DNA from: Oscillospiraceae bacterium
GTDB lineage: Bacteria; Bacillota; Clostridia; Oscillospirales; Oscillospiraceae
Direction: 5' to 3'
Assembly: GCA_017445875.1 (NCBI GenBank)
Contig: JAFSRZ010000034.1
Span: 1 to 34,058, forward strand
DNA: 34,058 nucleotides
Positions within the stretch are counted from its first letter, which is position 1. Each line of letters starts with the position of its first letter. The notes below the pieces were generated by a model that did not search any database, was not told the origin of the DNA, and was given only the letters and a program-made list of their open reading frames with translations. Positions 22,877 to 30,803 of the stretch are shown one piece after another. The position numbers were made by a program, and so were the translations under genes.

Positions 22877-24594
22877 AATCCGGCCTCGAACGCCCCGCAC
22901 AGCGGACGCCATACGGTGTCAAACAGCATGACACGCGCCGTTTTCGCGTTCGCCGGGACGGCACTTGTCACCGTTGCAATATCGGCGGGTACGTCCTGTT
23001 TGTTCACCGACACAAATTGCCCGTGCGCGTCAAAGTACGAGACCGCAAGCGTCACGGCGTCCGGCTTGGTCAGCGTCACGAACAGATTGCCGTTGTACGG
23101 CCTGACAGCGGTTATCGCGTACGAACCGGGCGCGGGGTTGTCGGGCGTTTTCGCGGTAAAGTAGCCGGGTGTGGACGGCGTATCAATCCGGGCGTAGACT
23201 TTGGTTATGTGGTTGTTGTCGAATTTGGTACCGTTGCCGCCTGTAAGAGCCTCACAAGACCGGAACATATAATCACTGTTTGTCACGGACGCTATTGTAA
23301 ACTTCTCGGAGGCGTAGATTGTTTTCAGACTGCTACAGCCGGAAAACATATTCTTTGTGTCCGTAATGTTGGAGGTGTCAAAATTGGACAAGTCAAGCTC
23401 CGTCAATGCGTGGCAATCGCAGAATATGTTTACCATGTCCTTGACGTTGGCGGTATCCCAACGGGACACGTCCAGCGCCGTCAATACGTTACAGGCGTTA
23501 AACATCCAGTGCATAGACGTGACTTTGGAGGTGTCGAACCCCGACACGTCCAGCGCTTTTAACGCGATACAGCCCGAAAACATACTGTTCATCGTTGTGA
23601 CGTTGGCGGTATTGAAAGAGGACACGTCCAGCGCCGTTAATGCGTGGCAACTATAGAACATAAACCCCATATCCGTGACATTGGCGGTATTGAAAGAGGA
23701 TAAATCAAGTTCCGTCAGCGCTTTACAGTCCCAGAACATTTCCCGCATATCCTTGACGTTGGAGGTGTCGAACTTGGACAGATTCAACGCTTTCAACGCG
23801 CTACAGCCCCTGAACATAGACCGCATAGACGTAACCTTGGCGGTATTGAAGCCGGATACGTCCAGCGCGGTCAGTCCGCTACAATCTCCAAACGTATGGT
23901 ACATATTTGTAACGTTGGCGGTGTTCCATTTGGACACATCCAGCGTTGTCAGTTTGCCGCATTGCAGAAACGTAGATTGCATATCCTTGACATTGGCAAC
24001 GTTCCACTTTGACACATCCAACGCCGTCAACGCGCCGCAACCGTAAAACATATACCCTATGTCCGTAACTTTGGAGACATCCCACCCGGAAACGTCCAGC
24101 GTTGTCAGTAATTTGCATTGCGAGAACATATCCCGCATAATCGTGACGTTGGCGGTATCAAAATGGGATACATCCAGCGCCGTCAACGTGACGCAGTCCG
24201 AGAACATGCCCCGCATATCCGTGACGTTGGACGTGTTCAAATTTCGGAGGTTTTCCACGCGTTCCAGATTTTTGCAACCCCAAAACCAGCACGCCGTAGA
24301 GTTCGGACTGATACTGTCTTTGAGGGTCACGACCTCGATATATTCCCGCTCGTCATACCACGGCGTGTTAGCGCGTCGCGTGTTGTCATTCCAAACGTAA
24401 CCCGTCTCCAAATCGACTTCGTACGTTTTCATGACGGTCTTGCCGGGTTCGGGGGTGTCGCCGTGCTGGAAAACCAGCGTCCCGTCATCGTAGAGAAGCG
24501 CGTACACGTTATCCGCCGCCGCGTACGCCCCCAACGGGAGCAGTACCGCGAACACGAACAGCGCCGCCAGAATGCCAAGTACCTGTTTTTTCAT
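22873..24594 (-). CDS. BspA-like surface protein with DUF285 repeats
   Basis: A 573-residue secreted repeat protein. A signal peptide occupies about 1-26 (MKKQ..., then hydrophobic Leu/Ala/Val, cut near AYA). Then comes a short N-terminal domain with a VWNDNTRRANTPWYDE segment, followed by about thirteen 26-residue DUF285/BspA-type leucine-rich repeats (roughly 115-455; each with a TSNVTDMxxMF-like start and LDVS ending). The C-terminal part (about 475-573) is beta-rich and unrecognised. No LPXTG, SLH or lipobox anchor is seen, so it is probably released or held by partners. It follows the histidine kinase by 30 bases with an AAAGGAGG site, and its stop overlaps the GerMN gene start. BspA-like proteins commonly bind host or bacterial surfaces. 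Confidence 0.9.
   Translation of the reverse strand: MKKQVLGILAALFVFAVLLPLGAYAAADNVYALLYDDGTLVFQHGDTPEPGKTVMKTYEVDLETGYVWNDNTRRANTPWYDEREYIEVVTLKDSISPNSTACWFWGCKNLERVENLRNLNTSNVTDMRGMFSDCVTLTALDVSHFDTANVTIMRDMFSQCKLLTTLDVSGWDVSKVTDIGYMFYGCGALTALDVSKWNVANVKDMQSTFLQCGKLTTLDVSKWNTANVTNMYHTFGDCSGLTALDVSGFNTAKVTSMRSMFRGCSALKALNLSKFDTSNVKDMREMFWDCKALTELDLSSFNTANVTDMGFMFYSCHALTALDVSSFNTANVTTMNSMFSGCIALKALDVSGFDTSKVTSMHWMFNACNVLTALDVSRWDTANVKDMVNIFCDCHALTELDLSNFDTSNITDTKNMFSGCSSLKTIYASEKFTIASVTNSDYMFRSCEALTGGNGTKFDNNHITKVYARIDTPSTPGYFTAKTPDNPAPGSYAITAVRPYNGNLFVTLTKPDAVTLAVSYFDAHGQFVSVNKQDVPADIATVTSAVPANAKTARVMLFDTVWRPLCGAFEAGL
23216..24250 (-). repeat. Tandem 78-bp coding repeats of the DUF285 array
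   Basis: The BspA-like repeats are also repeated at DNA level in 78-base steps (for example GTCCAGCGCCGTCAA-like blocks at regular intervals). Such arrays can change copy number by recombination. Confidence 0.8.
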
Positions 24595-24624
24595 GTTGAG
24601 TTCCTCCTTTGAAATCGCTACCTG

Positions 24625-26079
24625 TTACTGTGTGGTGTCCAGCGCAGGCCAGCGCACTGTAAACACAGCGCCGCCCAAAAAACGGTTATCCGCCGCGACG
24701 GTGCCGCCGCGCCGCGTCACGGTGTCGCTGACTATCGACAGTCCAAGCCCCGTGCCGCCCGCCGCCCGTGACCGTGCCTTGTCCACCCGGTAGAAACGCT
24801 GGAAAATGCGCGGCAAATCCTCCTCCGGTATGCCGCTTCCGTTGTCCTCGACTTTTAACACGACTTCGGCTTCCTCGCGGCGGAGCGTGACCTGTACCGT
24901 ACCGCCGGGGGGCGTGTACTTCACGGCGTTGTCGATGAGGTTGTAGAATACCTGATAAATTTCGTCCTTGGTGCCGGACACAGTACAGTTTTCCCCGGCG
25001 TGGTACGTCAATTCGACTCCCTTTTCCTGCGCCACAAGCGACATCATGCGTAGTACCTGTTCGAGTACCGGGAGCATGTCCACGGGCGCGGGGGCGTCCA
25101 ATATGCCGCTGTCCAGACGCGTCAGCCGCAGTAAATCTTCTGTGATACGCGTCAGTCGTTCGGCCTCCGCGCCGATATCCGACACAAATTCGCGGGTCGT
25201 TGCCATGTCGATATTGTCAGTCTGCAAGATGGAATCCGACAGTAACCGTATGGCGGCAAGGGGCGTTTTGAGTTCGTGGGAGGCGTCGGAGACAAACCGC
25301 CGCCGCGCCGTTTCGGTTTTCTGTAAGCGGTCTGTCAGACTGTTGAACTCCTGCCCGATTTGTGCGATTTCGTCGCGCCCGAAAATCCGCGCCCGGTGAC
25401 TGTACGCGCCCTCGCGGACTTCCCGAATTGCCGTCAGCAACGCGCCGATTTTGCGTGCCAGTATCGCCGACAGTAACAGGCTCGACACAAGCACCCCGAT
25501 TCCGGTTGCAATCGAAATGCGCATTAGGTTCGACTGCAAGCCTTCCAGTAACGCGGCCTGTGTGCGGTCGTACTCGTAGGCGTACACAGCGCCGATAATC
25601 TGATTCTGGTACAGTACCGGGGACGCGGCGCGGCTTCGGAACGCCCCATTCTTATAGATACAACTGAACGCGTCATTTCCCGACAGTGCAAGTACCAGTT
25701 CGGTGTAAAAGACGTAATTGCCGACGGCCTCGCGGGTTTCGCGGGTGTCGTAGAGAATGCGTCCGGCGGCGTTGGAAATCAGAATCCGGCTCTGACCGCT
25801 TTCTTTTGCGGCGGGCATTGCCGCCGATACGTTTTCATCGTTGAGATGGTCAAGCCCCGACAGCGACGACACCAGTACCGATACCGACGACATCATAGCG
25901 CTTTCCTTCGACCGGAATACCATGTTCTCCGACACAAAAAGCGGGTACGTGTTCAGCAGAATCAGAACCGCCGCTAATATCAGGACGTACGACACCCCGA
26001 ACTGTACTTGTAAGCTGTCCCAGAAGCGTTTTTTGTCGCGTCTGCGGACGCGGCGGTTATGCCTTGAAATAGTAACCAA
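24625..26079 (-). CDS. Two-component sensor histidine kinase
   Basis: A 484-residue membrane kinase. Layout: a basic cytosolic start, TM1 (about 30-50), an extracytoplasmic sensor of about 135 residues, TM2 (187-208), HAMP (209-260), HisKA with phospho-His268 (SDASHELKTPL), and HATPase with N box (FYNLIDNAVKYTP, 378-390), G1 DNGSG (412-416) and G2 GGTGLGLSIV (441-450). It belongs to the PhoR/WalK/ResE-like class. The gene begins inside the 3' end of the regulator (overlap of about 23 bases). The start at TTG 26079 is poorly supported because the GGGGAG lies directly against it. It would phosphorylate the upstream OmpR-type regulator. The sensed signal is unknown. Confidence 0.93.
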   Translation of the reverse strand: MVTISRHNRRVRRRDKKRFWDSLQVQFGVSYVLILAAVLILLNTYPLFVSENMVFRSKESAMMSSVSVLVSSLSGLDHLNDENVSAAMPAAKESGQSRILISNAAGRILYDTRETREAVGNYVFYTELVLALSGNDAFSCIYKNGAFRSRAASPVLYQNQIIGAVYAYEYDRTQAALLEGLQSNLMRISIATGIGVLVSSLLLSAILARKIGALLTAIREVREGAYSHRARIFGRDEIAQIGQEFNSLTDRLQKTETARRRFVSDASHELKTPLAAIRLLSDSILQTDNIDMATTREFVSDIGAEAERLTRITEDLLRLTRLDSGILDAPAPVDMLPVLEQVLRMMSLVAQEKGVELTYHAGENCTVSGTKDEIYQVFYNLIDNAVKYTPPGGTVQVTLRREEAEVVLKVEDNGSGIPEEDLPRIFQRFYRVDKARSRAAGGTGLGLSIVSDTVTRRGGTVAADNRFLGGAVFTVRWPALDTTQ

Positions 26080-26728
26080 CTCCCCACTTGGTCATAATGT
26101 GTTCGGGCGTCGCGGGATTTTCTTCGAGTTTCTCGCGCAGACGCCGGATGTGTACGTCAACGGTTCGATAGTCGCCTGTGTAGCTGTAGCCCCACACAAT
26201 GTTCATGAGGTTTTCGCGGCTGTAGACGCGGCGCGGGTTGCGCATGAGCAATTCAATTAAGTCGTACTCCTTGGCGGTCAAGTCAATGGTACGCCCGTCG
26301 CGTACGGCGACGCGTTCCTGTGTGTTCAGGGACAGTCTCCCCGCCGTGACAACGGCGCTTTCCTGTGTGCGTCCGGCGCGGCGCAACAGCGCCCGGACAC
26401 GCGCTTTGAGTTCCAACAGGTTAAACGGCTTGGTCAGGTAGTCGTCCGCGCCGCACTCAAAGCCCATGAGTTTATCGCTGTCCTCGCTCTTGGCGGTCAA
26501 CATGATAATGGGTACGTTGGAGAACTCGCGGATTCTCATACAGGCCTCGCGCCCGTCCAATTCCGGCATCATGACATCGAGTATTATCAGGTCATAGCCG
26601 ACGTTCCGCGCCAGTTCGACCGCCGCCGCGCCGTCACAGGCACAGTCCACGGTGTAGCCCTCGTTTTCCAAATTGAATTTGATACCCTTGACTAACGTCC
26701 TCTCATCGTCGACGACCAGAATTTTCAT
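26057..26728 (-). CDS. OmpR/PhoB-family response regulator
   Basis: A 223-residue DNA-binding regulator. Receiver domain 1-118 with Asp7/Asp8, phospho-acceptor Asp51 (LIILDVMMPELDG), LTAKSED and YLTKPF. The C-terminal winged helix (about 130-223) has TAKEYDLIELLMRNP, the recognition helix RTVDVHIRRLREKL, and VGYYF. ATG 26728 has a perfect GGAGGT site 7 bases upstream, so the longer TTG start at 26752 is rejected. It is first in the kinase/BspA/GerMN operon. I see no independent sigma-A promoter between it and tRNA-Ser. Confidence 0.95.
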   Translation of the reverse strand: MKILVVDDERTLVKGIKFNLENEGYTVDCACDGAAAVELARNVGYDLIILDVMMPELDGREACMRIREFSNVPIIMLTAKSEDSDKLMGFECGADDYLTKPFNLLELKARVRALLRRAGRTQESAVVTAGRLSLNTQERVAVRDGRTIDLTAKEYDLIELLMRNPRRVYSRENLMNIVWGYSYTGDYRTVDVHIRRLREKLEENPATPEHIMTKWGVGYYFKA

Positions 26729-26755
26729 GCCCGACACCTCCGGCGGATACAAGTA

Positions 26756-26788
26756 CAGACGACCAGTCGGGGAACGACTGGCCGTCTG
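26756..26788 (-). terminator. Long hairpin between tRNA-Ser and the response regulator
   Basis: A 14-pair stem (26756-26769 with 26775-26788, G-U/C-A tolerant at one position) and a five-base loop. In minus-strand sense it is followed by TACTTGTATCC, with no T run. It may be a weak terminator or a processing stem allowing read-through into the regulator gene. Confidence 0.55.
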
Positions 26789-26794
26789 GGGATT

Positions 26795-26884
26795 TGGCGG
26801 AGCGGGTGGGATTCGAACCCACGAGGGATTAGCTCCCTACCTGATTTCGAGTCAGGCCCGTTATGACCACTTCGATACCGCTCC
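26795..26884 (-). tRNA. tRNA-Ser (anticodon CGA)
   Basis: A 90-nt cloverleaf with 7-bp acceptor (GGAGCGG/CCGCTCC), anticodon loop CTCGAAA (anticodon CGA at 26847-26849, reading UCG), a long variable arm (GGGA..TCCC) typical of class II tRNA-Ser, T-arm GTGGGTTCGAATCCCAC, and an encoded CCA end. Confidence 0.96.
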
Positions 26885-26902
26885 ATACGGGTTGACGGGG
26901 AC

Positions 26903-26931
26903 ATTATAGCACACCCGGAAACGGAATGCAA
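26903..26931 (-). promoter_or_regulatory. Promoter of tRNA-Ser (and possibly the regulator operon)
   Basis: On the minus strand, TTGCAT (26926-26931) and TATAAT (26903-26908) with 17-base spacing, 19 bases before the tRNA. Confidence 0.8.
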
Positions 26932-26943
26932 GGGGAAATTCAC

Positions 26944-26979
26944 AAAAAAATCCCTCCCCCGCGCAAACGGGAGAGGGTG
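26944..26979 (-). terminator. Terminator of brnTA
   Basis: Stem CCCTCTCCCG/GCGGGGGAGGG in minus sense, followed by TTTTTTT (26944-26950). It begins right after the brnA stop codon. Confidence 0.9.
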
Positions 26980-26988
26980 ACAATTATC
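26952..26988. repeat. 37-bp terminator repeat, copy 1
   Basis: This 37-base block (the terminator hairpin plus GACAATTATC) is identical to 27523-27559. Each copy is placed exactly at a gene's stop codon. Confidence 0.9.
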
Positions 26989-27193
26989 CGAATTTCCGCA
27001 CGGGTTCGGCGTCGCGGGGGCGCGGGTTGACCCGCTTGAACTGCCGCAACTGTTCTTCGGTCATTTCGGGGCAGTCCTCGTCATAGACAATATCCTCGTC
27101 ACGCGGGGCGCGGGCTTCGATTTCCGCGATTTGTTCCGGCGTCAACGGCTGACGGGGCTTTCGGCTCGGTTGCAGAACGTATTTAACGACCAT
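26984..27193 (-). CDS. brnA: BrnA-type antitoxin
   Basis: A 69-residue antitoxin-like protein with a Pro/Lys-rich start and the conserved DEDIVYDEDCPEMTEEQLRQFKR core of BrnA-family proteins. It would neutralise BrnT and repress the operon. ATG 27193 overlaps the brnT end by about 11 bases, so translation is coupled. The C-terminal DNA-binding domain of longer BrnA proteins is not evident here, so it is a short form. Confidence 0.82.
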   Translation of the reverse strand: MVVKYVLQPSRKPRQPLTPEQIAEIEARAPRDEDIVYDEDCPEMTEEQLRQFKRVNPRPRDAEPVRKFG

Positions 27194-27452
27194 AGTACAG
27201 TCTCCTTTCTCGACGGTTGGCGGCTCTGGCGGAAATGAGCCGGATTTGTTCCCGGCGTTCGACGTACACGACAAACAGAACATCGTCCGCCATGCCAATT
27301 GTAATATATCTGTCCTCTTCGTCACTATGCGCGGCGTCATAGTATTCTTTGCGGTTGTCGTCCTCGAAAACACGCACGGCGTCGTAAAAATCCACCTTGT
27401 GTTTTTTCAGGTTCGCCGCCGCCTTTTCCTCATCCCACTCAAACAGCAACAA
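27183..27452 (-). CDS. brnT: BrnT-family ribonuclease toxin (DUF497)
   Basis: An 89-residue RelE-superfamily-like mRNA interferase. Seen: FEWDEEKAAANLKKHKVDF at the start, the DRYITIGMADDVLFVVYVER strand region, and the IRLISARAANRRERRLYY ending, all characteristic of BrnT. The start is TTG 27452 (or the next TTG) behind a GGGGAGGGA site. Toxin before antitoxin is the usual brnT-brnA order. Confidence 0.9.
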   Translation of the reverse strand: MLLFEWDEEKAAANLKKHKVDFYDAVRVFEDDNRKEYYDAAHSDEEDRYITIGMADDVLFVVYVERREQIRLISARAANRRERRLYYGR

Positions 27453-27475
27453 CGCGAATCCCTCCCCATGCTGTC

Positions 27476-27504
27476 ATTATACGCCCTTTTTGGACGTATG
27501 GCAA
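27476..27504 (-). promoter_or_regulatory. Promoter of brnTA
   Basis: On the minus strand, TTGCCA (27499-27504) and TATAAT (27476-27481) with 17-base spacing, 24 bases before the TTG start. Confidence 0.7.
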
Positions 27505-27516
27505 GAAGATTTTACG

Positions 27517-27548
27517 AAAACGCCCTCCCCCGCGCAAACGGGAGAGGG
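27517..27548 (-). terminator. Terminator of the SLH-protein gene
   Basis: The same hairpin as at 26952, but followed in minus sense by CGTTTTCG, so the T run is weaker. Confidence 0.7.
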
Positions 27549-27559
27549 TGACAATTATC
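27523..27559. repeat. 37-bp terminator repeat, copy 2
   Basis: Identical to 26952-26988. Here it directly follows the stop codon of the SLH-protein gene. Confidence 0.9.
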
Positions 27560-29348
27560 AGGCCAGAACGCGGTACAGATACGTCACGATATCGGCTCTG
27601 GGACACAGCGCCGACGGCGTGAACGCCTCCCCGGTGCCGCTTAACAGTCCGGCGGCGTCCGCCCACCGCACGGCGTCGGTATAGTAGCCCTGCGGGAAAC
27701 TGTCGGCAAGGGTACTTTCCCCGGACGCCTGCGGCTTGTCCAGCGTCCGCCACAGGAACGTGACCACATGGGCGCGGGTACACGGATTGCCCGGTGAAAA
27801 CGTCGTGTCACTGGTTCCCGCCGTGATACCGCTTTCCGCCGCCCACAGAATCGCCTTGTAGAACGCGCTCGACGGGTCAACGTCCGTGAACGGATTTTCG
27901 GTCGTTGCGGGTTCGGGACAGCCTTTCGCACGCCACAGGAACGTGGCAACCTGTCCGCGACTGCAAATGTCATCGGGGGCAAAGTTCGTTTCCGACACGC
28001 CCTTTGTTACGCCCTTGTCCACCGCCCACTTGACAGGCTCCGCGTAATAAGCGTCCGGCGATACGTCCTCAAAGGCGGAGGCGTCATTTTGCGCGGGTGT
28101 AGGAGACGTTGACGGAGTAGACAACACAATAGGCGGCATAGTGGAGTTATAATGAATCGTTGCTCTATCAAGCATGTAATTATAATCTCCAATGTCTATC
28201 TGCTTCCATTGCGCCTCGCTTCCCTCATAGTACACATCTTTCAACAGACCGTATACTTGGTCGGTTTTGGCGGTACTTGAATCGCCGAACGCGCTTTCTT
28301 CGATTTTGGTTACAGTAACAGGAATATACAATTCCTCTAACCTTGTACAGAAAAACGCGTCTTTTTGAATAGATGTTACATTATGGGGAATGATGAACTT
28401 GCCCAAGGCTGTACAATAGTAAAAGGCACTCCGTCCAATTGTCGTCACGCTGTCGGGAATAGCAATATTTGTCAATTTTGCGCAATGAGCAAATGCGGAA
28501 TCTCCAATCGTGGTCAAAGTACCCGGAAGGGACACTTCTACCAAATTGTCACGACCGTAAAAAGCCTCTTTCTCAATAGTAGTCACACCGTCAAGAATAG
28601 TGACTTTTTTCAGCATATCAGGGTCGAACTGTCCTATAAAGGCATTTTCGGGAATAACTGGTACATTGCCAATGATAGTAATTTCCTCAAAAGACGCCGC
28701 ATTGCTTCGGATAAAGGTCAAGTCCGACAAGAGGCTTGCGGGAAATGTGGCAATTCTGACACTGTTAGTACCAATGCCGCCTTCATGATAGCCGCCTTGA
28801 TTTTCCGCTCCCACCGTCGTTACGCTTGCGGGAATGACAAGTTCCGTCAAATTGCCGCAGGAACTGAAAACATTCATTCCAAGTTCCTTGACACCATCCT
28901 GAATCGTTACTTTCTTCAAAGCGGAACATTGATTAAACGCAAAACCGCCGATTTTTTGAACGCTTCCGGGAATGGTGATTTCAGTTAATGCGGAACAAAA
29001 GCTAAAGGCACTCTCGCCAATGCTGGTTACGGTGCTTGGAATGGTAACGTTTTTCAGGTTCTTACAGGACATAAAGACAGCATTTCCAATGGAAGTAATG
29101 CCCTCCGTAATTTTAGCGGATTGAATTTTTTCACGATAGTTCAGCCATTTAGGGAGAATTACGCCTACGCTCATATCCACATCCGCAATGTTTCCGGTTC
29201 CGGAGAAGGTCAAAACTCCGTCGTTATCCAGTGTCCATGTGATGTTGTCGCCCCATGTGCCGGAATCGACAGCCGCCCCTGCGCTTACCGTCAGCAGAAC
29301 CGCCAGCGAAAAGCACAGGAAAATCATAGGTAACAGTCGTTTCTTCAT
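27558..29348 (-). CDS. Secreted BspA-type leucine-rich-repeat protein with three SLH domains
   Basis: A 596-residue surface protein. A signal peptide occupies about 1-26 (MKKRLLPMIFLCFSLAVLLTVSAGA). About ten LRR_5 (BspA-type) repeats follow (roughly 60-395; motifs such as LTEITIPGSVQKIGGFAF and LTNIAIPDSVTTIGRSAF). Then comes a Ser/Thr/Pro linker (STPSTSPTPAQ) and three SLH domains (about 425-596; WAVDKGVTKGVSE, WAAESGITAGTSD, WADAAGLLSGTGE), which bind secondary wall polymers. ATG 29348 has an AAAGGAG site, and the longer frame to 29471 lacks one. A 340-base leader separates it from its promoter. Codon and base use is less GC-rich than in its neighbours. Likely role: adhesion or interaction at the S-layer. 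Confidence 0.93.
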   Translation of the reverse strand: MKKRLLPMIFLCFSLAVLLTVSAGAAVDSGTWGDNITWTLDNDGVLTFSGTGNIADVDMSVGVILPKWLNYREKIQSAKITEGITSIGNAVFMSCKNLKNVTIPSTVTSIGESAFSFCSALTEITIPGSVQKIGGFAFNQCSALKKVTIQDGVKELGMNVFSSCGNLTELVIPASVTTVGAENQGGYHEGGIGTNSVRIATFPASLLSDLTFIRSNAASFEEITIIGNVPVIPENAFIGQFDPDMLKKVTILDGVTTIEKEAFYGRDNLVEVSLPGTLTTIGDSAFAHCAKLTNIAIPDSVTTIGRSAFYYCTALGKFIIPHNVTSIQKDAFFCTRLEELYIPVTVTKIEESAFGDSSTAKTDQVYGLLKDVYYEGSEAQWKQIDIGDYNYMLDRATIHYNSTMPPIVLSTPSTSPTPAQNDASAFEDVSPDAYYAEPVKWAVDKGVTKGVSETNFAPDDICSRGQVATFLWRAKGCPEPATTENPFTDVDPSSAFYKAILWAAESGITAGTSDTTFSPGNPCTRAHVVTFLWRTLDKPQASGESTLADSFPQGYYTDAVRWADAAGLLSGTGEAFTPSALCPRADIVTYLYRVLA

Positions 29349-29694
29349 AACAACTCCTTTCGTGTCGAAAGTGAACGCGTCCGACAGCCGGGGGCATGGA
29401 ACGACGGACAAGGCCGCCGTCCCGCCTTTCCGGTCTGCCGGAAACACAACAGCGGCGTTGAGTTTCTGCACTCAACGCCGCCTCTTATACATAGGCATAC
29501 CACGAACACCCTATTTTTCCCCGCAATCCGTCCTTGATAAAAAATCGGGCGTACGGGTATAATAAGGCTTGCGCGGTGCGATTTATCATATAAATATAAC
29601 AAATCGCTGTTGTTGAGTGGGTCGACACTCGACGCAAGGCCGTTTGGGTCCGCGAAACCCGTGCGGCCTGCCGCCTGATTGTGTTTCCATTGAC
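29349..29694 (-). other. Long structured leader of the SLH-protein gene
   Basis: The 516-base gene-free gap 29349-29864 contains this leader, the promoter at 29695-29723 and the yitT terminator. In minus sense the leader holds a 12-bp perfect stem (arms around 29454-29482), a 14-pair AU-rich hairpin (about 29579-29608), a GAGTG/CACTC hairpin, and a closing helix GGCCTTGCG/CGCAAGCC that encloses the last two, giving a three-way-junction-like fold. No known riboswitch class is recognised. Confidence 0.45.
29534..29563 (+). promoter_or_regulatory. Possible antisense promoter over the SLH leader
   Basis: TTGATA (29534-29539) and TATAAT (29558-29563) with an 18-base spacer on the plus strand. No plus-strand gene follows. 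It would transcribe across the structured leader. Confidence 0.45.
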
Positions 29695-29723
29695 AATATA
29701 CCACATCCGTAGACAGAATGCAA
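29695..29723 (-). promoter_or_regulatory. Promoter of the SLH-protein gene
   Basis: On the minus strand, TTGCAT (29718-29723) and TATATT (29695-29700) with 17-base spacing, about 340 bases upstream of ATG 29348. Confidence 0.6.
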
Positions 29724-29734
29724 GCGTTTTTTTG

Positions 29735-29782
29735 AAAAAATTTCCGCGCCGCCCTTTCCCGTACGTGGGAGAGGGTGGCGCG
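29735..29782 (-). terminator. Terminator of yitT
   Basis: A stem with arms CGCGCC...CCCT.TCCC and GGGA.AGGG...GGCGCG (29745-29782) followed in minus sense by AAATTTTTTC (29735-29740). Confidence 0.8.
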
Positions 29783-29864
29783 TCGCGCCGGGCGGGGCGT
29801 TCCCGGAAAACCCCGGCAATTTCTGTGAAATGTCACGGTTCCCTGTTGGAAGTTCCGCGCCGCA

Positions 29865-30749
29865 TCACTCGACTTTCCGGTGATAGTTGCCGTAAATCTG
29901 CACGCCCTTCTGCACTGTTATGAACGCGTGGGGGTCGATGTTGTGTACCGCGTGAAGCAGTTCCTCAATTTCGTACTTGGACAGGCTGACACACAGGACA
30001 TGTATGGGACTGCCGGTATAGGCTCCGGTTCCCTCCCAGTAGGTCACGCCACGGTGTAACTTTTCCATGATGAACGCGCCTAACTGTTTTTCGTCCTCTT
30101 TGGTGAAAATCAGCGCCTGCATGGTGACATTCTGCTGATGTACGCGGTCAAGAACCATGTTCGACGTGAAATTGTAAATCACGGAATAAATGGCGACCTC
30201 CGGCACGAACAGCAACAGACAAATGCCGTACAGAATGGCGTTGAAGCCGATGGAGAACCGCCCCACGGTAAATGTACTGCCGCGTTTGCTGAGAATCAGT
30301 CCGACGATATCCAGTCCGCCGGTACTGCCGCCGCAGGTCAGCACGAGTCCCGCGCCGATACCGTTGAGAATGCCGCCCAGCAGACACCCCGTCAGATATT
30401 CGTCGACAAGGGGCTTGTCGAGTACGGGGAGGGCGCTGTAGATAATCGTGTAACTCGCCACGCAAACCATAGTACGGAACGTCAGCGGGCGTCCCAGATG
30501 GCGGAGCGAAAGCATGAAAATCGGGATGTTGAACAGGAAATAGAGGATACCGGCAATGTCAGTCGAGCCGAACGACAAGCCCGCGAAGTCCTGTAAAAGC
30601 GTCCGGAAGAACTGACAGTAGCCCATGAGGCCGCCCGTGTAGAGGTGCAGCGGGACGATAAACAGATTTTGCGCCAGACACATGATGAGCGTGCCGATAA
30701 CAGCCGTCAGCAGACGGAACCATTTATTATGCAGGGAGTTGTAAAGCAA
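29865..30749 (-). CDS. YitT family membrane protein (DUF161/DUF2179)
   Basis: A 294-residue inner-membrane protein with five to six hydrophobic helices in the first 200 residues (for example 12-35, 60-82, 95-112, 120-150, 170-190) and a soluble C-terminal DUF2179 domain (about 215-290; VTMQALIFTKEDEKQLGAFIMEKLHRGVTYWEGTGAYTG). The conserved TGGLDIVGLILSKRGS glycine-rich segment is present. Function is not firmly known; family members may transport or sense small ligands. The start is TTG 30749 with an AAGGAGG site. It is monocistronic with a promoter and a terminator. Confidence 0.92.
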   Translation of the reverse strand: MLYNSLHNKWFRLLTAVIGTLIMCLAQNLFIVPLHLYTGGLMGYCQFFRTLLQDFAGLSFGSTDIAGILYFLFNIPIFMLSLRHLGRPLTFRTMVCVASYTIIYSALPVLDKPLVDEYLTGCLLGGILNGIGAGLVLTCGGSTGGLDIVGLILSKRGSTFTVGRFSIGFNAILYGICLLLFVPEVAIYSVIYNFTSNMVLDRVHQQNVTMQALIFTKEDEKQLGAFIMEKLHRGVTYWEGTGAYTGSPIHVLCVSLSKYEIEELLHAVHNIDPHAFITVQKGVQIYGNYHRKVE

Positions 30750-30803
30750 GGCAATTCCTCCTTCATTGTGGAGCGTGTCCGGGTTCGGAGACGCAATGCC
30801 CTG

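Noticed and set aside
23017-24612. Long plus-strand frames opposite the BspA-like gene
   Set aside because: They arise from the regular 78-bp repeats on the other strand and have no ribosome sites or recognisable domains.
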